Shown here: positions 1-7,672 of the stretch, piece after piece | How positions within the stretch are numbered: position 1 is the stretch's first letter | How the letters are laid out: the number at the start of each line of letters is the position of its first letter | Assembly: GCA_000431335.1 (NCBI GenBank) | Contig: FR888048.1 | Location: 3,020 to 35,469 of the forward strand | DNA length: 32,450 nt | Source: Clostridium sp. CAG:343 | GTDB lineage: Bacteria > Bacillota > Clostridia > TANB77 > CAG-508 | Reading direction: 5' to 3' | Translations under genes and position numbers: made by a program | Notes under the pieces: generated by a model | What the model saw: only the letters and a program-made list of their open reading frames with translations | What the model was told of the DNA's origin: nothing | Database searches by the model: none

Positions 1-21
1 CGAATCACATCTTCGCTACCA
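1..21 (+). tRNA. 3' end of a tRNA gene (partial, cut by window edge)
   Basis: The first 21 bases read as the end of a tRNA: the last five bases of a T-loop (CGAAT), a T-stem 3' strand CACAT, an acceptor 3' strand CTTCGCT, discriminator A and an encoded CCA. An intrinsic terminator follows three bases later, as expected for the last tRNA of a transcription unit. The acceptor 3' strand would pair with GGCGAAG through a G1-U72 wobble, which resembles elongator tRNA-Met of Firmicutes. The anticodon lies outside the window, so the identity is a guess. Confidence 0.7.
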
Positions 22-23
22 GC

Positions 24-58
24 AAAAAAGAACTGTTTACAAAAACAGTTCTTTTTTT
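24..58 (+). terminator. Intrinsic terminator after the tRNA
   Basis: A perfect 15-bp inverted repeat (24-38 with 43-57) closes a 4-base loop and ends in a T7 run. It should stop transcription of the tRNA unit and isolates it from agrB. Confidence 0.85.
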
Positions 59-194
59 ATGTATTTTAATAAAAATAATGGAAAAGGTAGAAAAAAATTT
101 TTTATAAATAAAAATTGTAATTTCATGAAATAAAATAACAAAATTGAAAAAAGTAATGATAAACTCTTTTTAGAAAAATAAAAGAGGTGATAAG

Positions 195-821
195 ATGATA
201 GACAAAATCTGTAACTTCTTAACAAATAGAATAAGAAAAGAAATGCCTGATATTGATGATGAAAGGGCAGAAGTAATTAATTATGGATTACAAAACATAG
301 TAGGTGAAATACCAAAGATATTTATTATGCTTGGAATATCCTATTGTTTGGGAATTTTTAATTTGTCACTTTTTACTTTTATATCATTGCTTATATATAA
401 GGGGGCTTCAGGAGGAGTACATCTAAAGACACATTTAGGGTGTATTATATTTACAGTTTTATTCTATTGCGGAATCCCTTTTATTTCTCAATATTTTGTA
501 ATATCTCAAAGTGTAAAATATATTATGGTAGCTTGTATCTGGATTTTTGGAGTTATAATGATTAAGCTTTATGCTCCAGCTGATACAGAAGATGTACCAA
601 TTTTGTCAAATAAAGTTAGAAAGAAAAAAAGAATAATATCGTATATTGCATTTTCACTTGGTCTATTAATTTCGATTATAATTAGAAATAATACAATTTC
701 AAATATATTAATATTGTCTAATTTGTTACAAACGATAACAATTACAAGGTTTATATATAAGGTAACAAATAACAAATATGGTTACGAAGTATATAGTGAT
801 ACTTCATATGAATCTGTTTAG
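195..821 (+). CDS. agrB: AgrB-like peptide-processing membrane protease
   Basis: AgrB is an integral membrane cysteine endopeptidase that cuts the C-terminal tail off the AgrD precursor and helps form the thiolactone or lactone ring of the autoinducing peptide. The 208-residue product has the usual length and several hydrophobic segments. It carries the catalytic pair His76 and Cys83 in a GGVH-x6-C context, with the same seven-residue spacing as His77/Cys84 in Staphylococcus aureus. The start at 195 is supported by an AGAGGTG ribosome binding site. The agrD gene follows 59 bases downstream in the same direction. A perfect 12-bp palindrome, ATTTCATGAAAT, lies upstream at 120-131 and could be an operator, but I could not place a convincing promoter. 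Family assignment is firm; the peptide specificity is unknown. Confidence 0.93.
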   Translation: MIDKICNFLTNRIRKEMPDIDDERAEVINYGLQNIVGEIPKIFIMLGISYCLGIFNLSLFTFISLLIYKGASGGVHLKTHLGCIIFTVLFYCGIPFISQYFVISQSVKYIMVACIWIFGVIMIKLYAPADTEDVPILSNKVRKKKRIISYIAFSLGLLISIIIRNNTISNILILSNLLQTITITRFIYKVTNNKYGYEVYSDTSYESV

Positions 822-880
822 TATAAAATATATACCGGTAATATTTTATATTATAGAAATTTACCAAGGAGGGGATGTTT

Positions 881-1000
881 ATGTTAAAATTTTTAGCAAA
901 AACTGCAGAAAAATATGCAAAGGCAACAAATACAGCATGTTTGGTATTTGCAGTGTTTCATCAACCTAAAATGCCAGCAAGTATGATTAAAAAAGACTAA
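881..1000 (+). CDS. agrD: AgrD-like cyclic autoinducer peptide precursor (39 aa)
   Basis: This 39-codon gene lies directly behind agrB. A strong AGGAGG site (867-872) is 8 bases from the ATG at 881; an in-frame ATG at 875 is too close to that site. The product has the AgrD layout: an N-terminal amphipathic leader with basic residues (about 1-18), a core around Cys20 (ACLVFAVF), and a tail beginning HQPKMP. The tail matches the HQPEEP tail that I recall from Clostridium perfringens AgrD. If AgrB cuts before HQP as in that protein, the mature ring would run from Cys20 to Phe26. That is seven residues rather than the usual five, so the exact cut is uncertain. The mature peptide would be exported and sensed by the AgrC-like kinase encoded nearby. 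Confidence 0.88.
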   Translation: MLKFLAKTAEKYAKATNTACLVFAVFHQPKMPASMIKKD

Positions 1001-1007
1001 TAAAAAA

Positions 1008-1066
1008 CATTGGTAAAAATAGTTCGAAATATATATTTTTACCAATGATATAACTTAAAAGTTATA
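1008..1066. other. Hairpin pair downstream of agrD
   Basis: A perfect 14-bp inverted repeat (1008-1021 with 1034-1047, 12-base loop) begins 8 bases after the agrD stop. A smaller 8-bp palindrome, TATAACTT/AAGTTATA, follows at 1049-1066. Neither is followed by a T run, so they look more like 3' stabilising or processing hairpins than complete terminators. The true terminator is further on at 1084-1120. Confidence 0.5.
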
Positions 1067-1083
1067 CAAATACAATCCTAAAT

Positions 1084-1120
1084 AAAAAGAAAGTAGTTAA
1101 AACTAAACTACTTTCTTTTT
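1084..1120. terminator. Bidirectional terminator between agrBD and agrAC
   Basis: A perfect 15-bp inverted repeat (1084-1098 and 1106-1120) has A-rich and T-rich flanks on both strands. It can end the rightward agrBD transcript and the leftward agrAC transcript, whose stop codon lies 3 bases away. Confidence 0.85.
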
Positions 1121-1122
1121 AT

Positions 1123-2469
1123 TTAATAATATATTTCTAATTGTTGACAAAAGAAATTATCATTTTTTGAAGTATATAAATTAATATTATTATTTTTCTT
1201 TATTAATTTACGAACTTCCCATAGACCAAGTCCTGTATGATTATCTTTACCAGAAACACCTTTTTCAAATATTTTTTCAGTATCTAAATTTTTATCATTA
1301 TAAGTATTTTCTATTATTATTAATTCACGAGAATTTTTACTATCATTTCTAAAAGTTAAATTTATAATTTTTTCTTCACATTCTGAACTTGCCTCAATAG
1401 CATTATCTAAGAGAATTCCTAATATTCTTGCAAATTCATAGATTTTCATATGTAGATTAGAAAAATCTAATAATAATGTTATATTTACTTTAATATCTTT
1501 TTCTTCGGCTTCATTATATTTTTTAGTTAATAAATTATATATTCCATCATTATTTATTATCTCAGGATTTAAAAGATATAAATTATTAACTCTTTGACAA
1601 TCATCTTCAAGTTGCAAATAATATTTTTTTAAACCTTTCATATCTTCTGTTCTTATATAACCACCTATTGTTGTAACAATATTATCAAAATCATGCTTAA
1701 AGCCTCGAACATTATCATGCAAAATATGTAATGTATTGTTATAAGCTTCAGCACTTTCTAATTTTCTAGTTGTTAAAATTAATTTAAAGACTCTAGTTAA
1801 ACTATAAATACTGATAATAAAATAAGCTAATAGAGATATAAAACTTAAAAAAGTTATTATAATTGGTAACTTATCTACATAATAGAACAGAGTAATAGAT
1901 TGTACAAAAATTGCTAAAATCCCAAAAAATAAGTTAGAAATGATTATGATTTTATTTTTTTTGTCAATATCATCAAGTATGTTAAGTCTATATTTTTTAT
2001 TTTTTAAAAATGAAATTATTATTAGTGTAAATAAATACATTATAAAAAGATACAACAATTTATAAAATGGAATTACATTTAGTTGCTCTGCAGAAATGTT
2101 TAACAAAGTAATGTATGGATTTAATGTTAATATCTGTATCAGATTAAAACATATTAAAGAAAAAACAAAAGATGAAATGGTTTTTAAAAAAGAGCTTTTA
2201 AAAATAGTGTAAATCAAAATAATTATAACAAAATAGTTAAGAAATATATTAAAAGGATTAGGTATAAAAAAATTTGTTATTATACTACTAAAAGATGCTG
2301 AAATTATATATATTATTTTTTGATAAGTAGATGCTTTTATATCAGCGATATAAATAAAAAGTTGCATAATAATAAAAACTTCAACAAAAAATAAAGGTAT
2401 AGTAATTAAATTCATTAATTCTTCATTTGGCGTACTAACAGCCAACCATAAATTATTCAAAATTTCCAT
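1123..2469 (-). CDS. agrC: AgrC-like sensor histidine kinase
   Basis: This is the membrane receptor kinase for an agr autoinducing peptide. The 448-residue product starts with about 230 residues of alternating hydrophobic segments, the six-to-seven-helix sensor typical of AgrC. A dimerisation helix follows with the phosphoacceptor His259 in GFKHDFDN, then a GHKL ATPase domain with the N-box (LLDNAIEA, Asn356) and a G-box GLGLWEV near 413-419. The ATG at 2469 overlaps the end of agrA by 17 bases and has a GGAGG site inside agrA, so the two genes should be translationally coupled. It runs against agrBD and stops at the shared terminator. Its cognate ligand is probably the adjacent AgrD peptide, judged only from position. 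Confidence 0.92.
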   Translation of the reverse strand: MEILNNLWLAVSTPNEELMNLITIPLFFVEVFIIMQLFIYIADIKASTYQKIIYIISASFSSIITNFFIPNPFNIFLNYFVIIILIYTIFKSSFLKTISSFVFSLICFNLIQILTLNPYITLLNISAEQLNVIPFYKLLYLFIMYLFTLIIISFLKNKKYRLNILDDIDKKNKIIIISNLFFGILAIFVQSITLFYYVDKLPIIITFLSFISLLAYFIISIYSLTRVFKLILTTRKLESAEAYNNTLHILHDNVRGFKHDFDNIVTTIGGYIRTEDMKGLKKYYLQLEDDCQRVNNLYLLNPEIINNDGIYNLLTKKYNEAEEKDIKVNITLLLDFSNLHMKIYEFARILGILLDNAIEASSECEEKIINLTFRNDSKNSRELIIIENTYNDKNLDTEKIFEKGVSGKDNHTGLGLWEVRKLIKKNNNINLYTSKNDNFFCQQLEIYY

Positions 2470-3166
2470 AAGTTTTTAAAACCTCCATTAAATCTGCTTT
2501 GTATTTAGGACCAATATCACAAGTACTACCATCCTTAAAAGTTATAATTCCAGAAACAGGCTCAACATCCTTTATTTGAGATATATTAGCAATACAAGAT
2601 TTATGACATCTTTTATAAGTTTCTGGTAATCTGTCTTGAAACTTATTAAAAGAACTATAAGTATCATAATCACGAGTTGGAGTATGAAAAACAAGTTTCA
2701 TACCGTCTCTTTTAATATATTGAATTTCAGCTTCATTAATAATAGTATTTTTATTATCAATTTTTATATACTTTTTAGGTGATCCATTAACATCATCAAA
2801 CAATCTCTTAATAGTTTCTTCTAAGCGATCATAAGTTATAGGTTTAGCTAAATAGTCGAATGTTTTAAATTTGTAAGCAATCATAGCATATTCCAAGTGA
2901 CCAGTTGTAAAAATAATATAAGAGTTTTTATTTATTTTACGAATGGCCTCTGCTAATTCTAATCCACTTTTATTAGATTTTAGATTAATATCTAACATAA
3001 TAACATCAATTTTATTATTACTAACATAATTTAACATATCTTTAGTATTATTAGCTTTGAAAGATACAAAAGCATCAAAGTTATTTTTAGTAAAGATATT
3101 TTCAAGCATTTTTTCTAATCTATCAAGAATATTAATATTATCATCGCATATTGCAAAATTTAACAT
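2453..3166 (-). CDS. agrA: AgrA-like LytTR response regulator
   Basis: This is the response regulator partner of the AgrC-like kinase. The 237-residue product has a receiver domain with acidic pair Asp8/Asp9, phosphoacceptor Asp59 (IMLDINL) and conserved Lys108 (LAKPI). A LytTR DNA-binding domain follows from about residue 130 to the end. I place the start at 3166 (MLNFAICDD), behind an AAGGGGAGAA ribosome binding site. A longer reading frame from 3205 adds 13 residues that include that site and is rejected. The gene lies first in a leftward operon with agrC. A consensus promoter is at 3258-3286. LytTR regulators bind short direct repeats near agr-type promoters; I could not identify those repeats with confidence. 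Confidence 0.92.
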   Translation of the reverse strand: MLNFAICDDNINILDRLEKMLENIFTKNNFDAFVSFKANNTKDMLNYVSNNKIDVIMLDINLKSNKSGLELAEAIRKINKNSYIIFTTGHLEYAMIAYKFKTFDYLAKPITYDRLEETIKRLFDDVNGSPKKYIKIDNKNTIINEAEIQYIKRDGMKLVFHTPTRDYDTYSSFNKFQDRLPETYKRCHKSCIANISQIKDVEPVSGIITFKDGSTCDIGPKYKADLMEVLKTYGNFE

Positions 3167-3257
3167 ATATTTCTCCCCTTTTTTTACATGAAATAAAAAA
3201 AGCAAACGAACTTTGACAAAAAGAAACGAATTACCTTAATTTTCCAGTAATAATAAC

Positions 3258-3286
3258 AATATAATCTAAAAATCTCATATTGTCAA
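3258..3286 (-). promoter_or_regulatory. Promoter of agrA-agrC
   Basis: Reading leftward, TTGACA (complement of 3281-3286), a 17-base spacer and TATATT (complement of 3258-3263) make a near-consensus vegetative promoter about 90 bases upstream of the agrA start. Confidence 0.7.
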
Positions 3287-3372
3287 TAGAAATTTACAAA
3301 ATTATCCATATGTTAAAACTGATAATATCAGCAATAATGCAAAGTAAAGAAATTGATATGAGAAAAATAGTA

Positions 3373-3401
3373 TTGTAAATTTAATAATATTAGGATATAA
3401 T
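3373..3401 (+). promoter_or_regulatory. Promoter of the class B sortase gene
   Basis: TTGTAA at 3373-3378, a 17-base spacer and TATAAT at 3396-3401, about 34 bases upstream of the sortase start codon. The promoter is close to the vegetative consensus. It is divergent from the agr promoter, about 90 bases away. Confidence 0.65.
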
Positions 3402-3434
3402 AATAAAAATAATTTTTGACATAAGGAGGTAAAC

Positions 3435-4205
3435 TTGAAAATAAAAAAAGGTAATTTATTAATAGGATTTATCCAGGTAATATCAATAATAATAATAATA
3501 ATATCATTATATTATATTTATCTTTGGTATATTGATAATAAAAAAACAGAAAATATATTAAATGAAATATATGAAAATGCAAATGTTTCGTCTGATAATA
3601 TTTCTGTAGATAATGATTTGAAAATAGAGGTAGAAAATATAGATTTTAATAAACTTATAAATAAAAATCCAGATACAATAGGATGGATAAAAGTTTTAGG
3701 AACTGATATTAATTATCCTGTTGTTCAAACTAATAATAATGATTTTTATCTTACTCATTCTTTTGATAAGTCATATAATAAAGCAGGATGGATTTTTGCA
3801 GATTATATAAATAAGAATTTAAAAAATAATGAATTAGATAAAAATACTATTATATATGGACATAACAGACAAAATAATAGTATGTTTGGAACATTATCTA
3901 ATGTTTTTAAAGAAGAATGGTTAAGTAATAAAGAAAACCATTATATTAATTTTTCTACTTTAAACAATAATATGGTTTGGGAAGTATTTTCAACATATAC
4001 TATTGAAAAAGAAGAATATTATATACAGAGTAATTTTAGTTCTGATGAAGAGTATATAAGTTTTTTAAATACAATAAAAAATAGAAGCACATATAAATAT
4101 GATGTGAATATTTCAAAAGAAGATAAAATATTAACACTTTCTACTTGCACTAATGTTGGAAAAGGAAGAACCGTTCTACATGCTAAATTAATCTATCGTA
4201 AATAA
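3435..4205 (+). CDS. srtB: Class B sortase
   Basis: Sortases are membrane-anchored transpeptidases that cut a sorting motif near the C-terminus of surface proteins and attach the protein to peptidoglycan. The 256-residue product has a single N-terminal membrane segment (about 8-32) and the catalytic triad His143 (IIYGHN), Cys238 (TLSTC) and Arg245 (GKGRTVLHAK). The TLSTC motif and the helix-containing insertion before it are typical of class B. Translation starts at TTG (3435) behind AAGGAGG. The gene faces a broken minus-strand gene whose product ends in NPYTG, a good fit to the (S/N)PxTG-type motifs reported for clostridial SrtB. This pairing is inferred from motif and position. Confidence 0.93.
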   Translation: MKIKKGNLLIGFIQVISIIIIIISLYYIYLWYIDNKKTENILNEIYENANVSSDNISVDNDLKIEVENIDFNKLINKNPDTIGWIKVLGTDINYPVVQTNNNDFYLTHSFDKSYNKAGWIFADYINKNLKNNELDKNTIIYGHNRQNNSMFGTLSNVFKEEWLSNKENHYINFSTLNNNMVWEVFSTYTIEKEEYYIQSNFSSDEEYISFLNTIKNRSTYKYDVNISKEDKILTLSTCTNVGKGRTVLHAKLIYRK

Positions 4206-4212
4206 AAAAATA

Positions 4213-4248
4213 TCCCTTGTTAAACTAAAATTTAACAAGGGAATTTTT
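4213..4248. terminator. Bidirectional terminator between srtB and the surface-protein gene
   Basis: A perfect 12-bp stem (4213-4224 with 4231-4242) is followed by T6 on the plus strand and preceded by an A run that serves the minus strand. It lies between two convergent stop codons. Confidence 0.85.
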
Positions 4249-5322
4249 TATTTATTTTTATTTTTCTTTAAGTATATAGTTGTTACAGCTAAAATTATAG
4301 AAGCTAAAATTAGAATTCCTGTTATTATTAAAATAATATCTCCAGTGTATGGATTAGATGTTAGGCTATTTTCTTCTTGTTCTTTTGTTTCTTCTGTGCT
4401 GTTATCAGCATTAGAAGAGTCAGTATTTTCAGAACTTTTTTCAACTAAAGATGAAATTGCTGTTTTTATATCAGATATTGTTATAGTAGAAGGATTATGT
4501 AATAAATTTTTTGAATTTTCAATTGATTCTACAAAAGCATCTACTAAGTCAGGTGCATATTTAGAAGTGTCAACAGCTTCCATTTCAACAATTTTTTCAC
4601 TTAATATATTAGTATTAAGTTTTAAATTATTGTAAGCAAAAGTTAAAGCTAATAAAGATTTATCATATTGACTTGTTAAATTTGAATAAGTTGTAGCAAC
4701 ATAAACTGAATTAATAACAGTTTTTGCTAAATCATATTGTTCTTTATAAATTGCATATGATTCGGCTGTGTAATAATTTTTATCTGCTGCTGGAACAGTT
4801 TTTTTGATTAACTAAAGTAGTTAAGTTAGATATTTGACTATGTGTATAAACCCAGGTACCATCATATTTGCCTGTATTAGATCCAGACTCAATAGCAGAA
4901 TCATTTCCAATAAAAATTCTTTGACCAACTGTTGATAAATCTTTTGTTTGTTTAGTACCATCACTAAATATAATCATATTAAATCCGTCATCTACATTCA
5001 AATCAGAAGAACTTAAAGTATAAGAATATATATTTTCAGATACATTTTTCATATAAGTAGTTGCCAAATTAGAATTTTTATTATTAGTAATAGAATTCCA
5101 CATATAAACAAATATTGAATCACTCCAAGAATCCGGCTTTTTAAAATAAATAGTATTATCTTTTTCTAATGAATTTTCTAATGAAATTGGAGAATACGAT
5201 AAATTTTCAGCAGTAGAATCAGCTTTGTAAATGTAACCATTACAAATATAGTCTAAATCTTCAGTTTGTTTACTTTTTTTGGTTAGGGAATAATAAAAAA
5301 ATAAAGGCATATAATTTAACAA
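4248..5322 (-). pseudogene. Broken sortase-anchored surface protein with CBM26-like starch-binding domain
   Basis: Two minus-strand reading frames join into one protein. The upstream frame (5322-4780) encodes a domain resembling starch-binding module CBM26 (FKKPDSWSDSIFVYMWN, then NIYSYTL and IIFSDGTKQTKDL). The downstream frame is open from a stop at 4812-4814 to 4248. It encodes a helical stretch, a Ser/Thr/Glu-rich linker, the sorting motif NPYTG, a membrane helix and a KKNKNK tail. The frames meet at an A7 run (4799-4805); deleting one A restores VNQ-KTVPAADK. An ATG at 4583 gives only a 111-residue fragment. The 5' end is also doubtful: the frame opens at TTG (5322) with no signal peptide or binding site, 21 bases from divergent pdaA. 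It is probably a remnant of a larger starch-binding cell-wall protein. A sequencing error or phase-variable tract could explain the frame break, but not the missing 5' end. Confidence 0.72.
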
Positions 5323-5343
5323 TAAAAGTAATGGAGGGTTATT

Positions 5344-6162
5344 ATGCGAAAAAAGAATACAAAAAAACTAAAAATTGTAGAGATTTCAATTTTTGTTACT
5401 ATTGTTTTATTTGTTTTTGCGATGACAGCTATATATAATGAAAAAACAGTAAAAACAAATACTGAACTTTTAAGTAATAAAAAAATAGGTTGGGGAATAA
5501 AAAGAAATGATAATCATGAGCAACCAGATGTTGGTAGTGCAAATAAAAATGTTTTAGAACAATATAATGGAATAGCATTAGGAAATAATGAAAAAAAATA
5601 TATTTATTTAACTTTTGATGAAGGATATGAAGCTGGATATACAAGTAAAATATTAGAAATTTTAAAAAATAATCAAGTAAAAGCCACATTTTTTATTACG
5701 GCACATTACGTTAACACGCAAGAAGAGTTAGTTAAACAAATGATTGAAGAAGGTCATATTGTTGGAAATCATACAGTTAATCATAAAAGTATGCCAGATT
5801 TATCAGAAGAAAAAATAAAAAAAGAAATTTTAGAATTACATCAAACAATTTACGATAAATTTAACTATGAAATGAAATATATGAGACCTCCAAAAGGAGA
5901 ATTTAGTGAAAAGAGTTTAAGTGTTACAAATTCATTAGGTTATAAAACTGTTATGTGGTCTTTTGCATATGAAGATTGGAATGAGGATAAGCAACCAGAA
6001 GAAGAAAAATCAAAAGCAAAAATTTTAAACAACTTACATAATGGAGAAATTATGCTTTTACATGGAAATTCAAAAACTAATACTAATATTTTAGATAGTA
6101 TTATAAAAGAAGCAAAACAAATGGGATATGAATTTAAATCATTAGATGAATTTCAAAATTAA
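5344..6162 (+). CDS. pdaA: PdaA-like polysaccharide deacetylase
   Basis: This is a NodB-type carbohydrate esterase (family 4) that removes acetyl groups from peptidoglycan. The closest match is PdaA, which de-N-acetylates muramic acid so that muramic-delta-lactam can form in spore cortex. The 272-residue product has one N-terminal membrane segment (about 11-30). Its NodB motifs are LTFDEGYEAGYT (90-100, with Glu93 where general deacetylases have Asp and PdaA-type proteins deviate), HTVNH (143-147, metal ligands), RPPKGEFSE (181-189) and LLHGNS (238-243). GGAGGG precedes the ATG. The gene leads a run with yqfC and yqfD, which supports a sporulation role. I could not settle a promoter; it must lie inside the remains of the neighbouring broken gene. 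Confidence 0.85.
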   Translation: MRKKNTKKLKIVEISIFVTIVLFVFAMTAIYNEKTVKTNTELLSNKKIGWGIKRNDNHEQPDVGSANKNVLEQYNGIALGNNEKKYIYLTFDEGYEAGYTSKILEILKNNQVKATFFITAHYVNTQEELVKQMIEEGHIVGNHTVNHKSMPDLSEEKIKKEILELHQTIYDKFNYEMKYMRPPKGEFSEKSLSVTNSLGYKTVMWSFAYEDWNEDKQPEEEKSKAKILNNLHNGEIMLLHGNSKTNTNILDSIIKEAKQMGYEFKSLDEFQN

Positions 6163-6178
6163 TTAGAAAGGATTTTTT

Positions 6179-6463
6179 ATGAAAAAGAATAGATATAATA
6201 AAATAGATAAGCTCTTAGAGTTACCAAAAGAGGTTTATTCTGATGTACCCAAAATTATTATGACAGGATTTGAAGAAGTAATTATAGAAAATTTTAAAGG
6301 AATATTAGAATATGAGGAATTTTTAGTTAGAATAAATACTCATATTGGAATTATTAGTATAAATGGTTATCAACTTACTTTAGAGAATATGACAAATGAT
6401 GATATTAAAGTTAAAGGAAAAATAGAAGGCTTAGATATAGAAAGAACAATAGATGAAAATTAA
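6179..6463 (+). CDS. yqfC: Sporulation protein YqfC (YabP/YqfC family)
   Basis: A small sporulation protein of the YabP/YqfC family, conserved in spore formers and usually directly upstream of yqfD. The 94-residue product has the expected size and the family's two-part sequence: a short N-terminal segment (LPKEVYSDVPKIIMTG) and a beta-rich region including VRINTHIGIISINGYQL. It starts 16 bases after pdaA and 11 bases before yqfD, so one transcript is likely. Its biochemical role is unknown; in Bacillus the homologue is expressed in the mother cell. Confidence 0.85.
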   Translation: MKKNRYNKIDKLLELPKEVYSDVPKIIMTGFEEVIIENFKGILEYEEFLVRINTHIGIISINGYQLTLENMTNDDIKVKGKIEGLDIERTIDEN

Positions 6464-6474
6464 AGGAGAAAATA

Positions 6475-7659
6475 ATGTTTATAAAAATAATGTTAAGTTA
6501 TGTTTTAGGTTATTTGAAATTATCAGTAGAAGGATATTACATAGAAAGATTTATTAATATATGTAAAAATAATAAAATAACTATTTGGAATTTAAAAAGG
6601 AATAAAGAAATTGAGCTATATTTAAATGTAAGAATTAGTGAATTTAAAAAAATATGTGAAATTGCAAAGAAAACTAAATGTAAAATAAAGATAAAAAACA
6701 AAAAAGGGATTCCATTTTTGTTACATAAATATAAAAAAAGAAAAATATTTTTAATCCTTTTAATATTGATAACTTGTTTTATAGGTTTTTCCTCAAATTT
6801 TGTATGGAATGTGGAAATAAAGGAAGAAAATGGCCAGAAATTGGAAAATATAGAAAAAGACATAGAAAATGCGGGACTAAAAACAGGAATTTTAAAATCA
6901 AAAGTGAAAACCAAGGAAGTTATAAATAATATCAGATTACAAAGAAAAGATGTTGCGTGGATTGGAATTGAACTAAAAGGAACAAATGCAATTGTAAAAT
7001 TAGTAAAGGCAGATGAAAAACCAGAAATTATAGATGAAAATGAATATTGTAGTATTGTTTCTAACAAATCAGGAATTATAACAAAAATTAGTGCACAAAC
7101 AGGAACAGCGAATGTTAAAGTAGGAGATATAGTAAAAGAAAATGATGTATTAATTAATGGGTGGATGGAAGGAAAATTCACAGGAATTAGATATGTCCAT
7201 GCAAAGGGAGATGTAGAAGCAAAAGTATGGCATACGAAACATAAAAAAATTTTATATAATACTACGCAAACAATAGAAACAGGGAATACAGAAAAGAAAT
7301 ATGAAATGAAAATTAATAATTTTAAAATAAATTTTTATAAAAACCTTTCAAAATTTAAAATTTATGATACAATAGAAACAGAAAATAAATTTAAAATATT
7401 TTCAGATTTTTATTTACCAATTTCTTTTGTAAAAAAAATTAATAAAGAACAAGAAAAAGTGCAGAAAAAATATAGCTTGGAAGAAGCTAAAACTGTAGGG
7501 ATAAAAGAACTTCAAGAAGAATTAGATAAAGAAATTGAAAATAAAGAGAATATTGTTAATAAAAATATTAATACCTATGAACAAGAAGATGGTGTTGATA
7601 TTTATGTTACATATGAAGTACTAGAGAACATAGGGACAAATGAAAAAATTGTATTTTGA
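6475..7659 (+). CDS. yqfD: Sporulation membrane protein YqfD (SpoIV-associated family)
   Basis: A 394-residue member of the YqfD sporulation protein family, which in Bacillus is needed for efficient spore formation. The N-terminal about 80 residues form a small soluble domain. One strong membrane segment lies at about 91-107, followed by a large extracytoplasmic domain containing the family hallmark RKDVAWIGIELKGT (about 157-170) and a SGIITKISAQTGTANVKVGD segment resembling a barrel-sandwich fold. AAAGGAGAA precedes the ATG. The neighbours yqfC (upstream) and ybeY (two genes downstream) match the widely conserved yqfC-yqfD-phoH-yqfF-ybeY order, except that phoH and yqfF are absent here. The next coding frame begins 13 bases after the yqfD stop. 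Confidence 0.9.
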   Translation: MFIKIMLSYVLGYLKLSVEGYYIERFINICKNNKITIWNLKRNKEIELYLNVRISEFKKICEIAKKTKCKIKIKNKKGIPFLLHKYKKRKIFLILLILITCFIGFSSNFVWNVEIKEENGQKLENIEKDIENAGLKTGILKSKVKTKEVINNIRLQRKDVAWIGIELKGTNAIVKLVKADEKPEIIDENEYCSIVSNKSGIITKISAQTGTANVKVGDIVKENDVLINGWMEGKFTGIRYVHAKGDVEAKVWHTKHKKILYNTTQTIETGNTEKKYEMKINNFKINFYKNLSKFKIYDTIETENKFKIFSDFYLPISFVKKINKEQEKVQKKYSLEEAKTVGIKELQEELDKEIENKENIVNKNINTYEQEDGVDIYVTYEVLENIGTNEKIVF

Positions 7660-7672
7660 AGGGATGATGCAA

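Noticed and set aside
778..969. 63-residue plus-strand frame after agrB
   Set aside because: It overlaps agrD in another frame, lacks a binding site and has no recognisable content; agrD explains the region.
4796..4808. Possible programmed -1 frameshift at A-AAA-AAC
   Set aside because: The heptamer matches the classic slippery pattern in the zero frame, but a -1 shift enters the third frame and meets a stop within about 24 codons. Only +1 (or removing one A) joins the two open frames.
5288..5315. Sporulation sigma-G or vegetative promoter for pdaA
   Set aside because: GAATA at 5288-5292 and CATATAAT at 5308-5315 look suggestive, but the spacing is too short for sigma-G and the -35 is wrong for the vegetative factor.
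6537..7181. 214-residue minus-strand frame opposite yqfD
   Set aside because: Antisense shadow of a recognised sporulation gene; Phe/Ile/Ser-rich composition typical of reversed A+T-rich genes.
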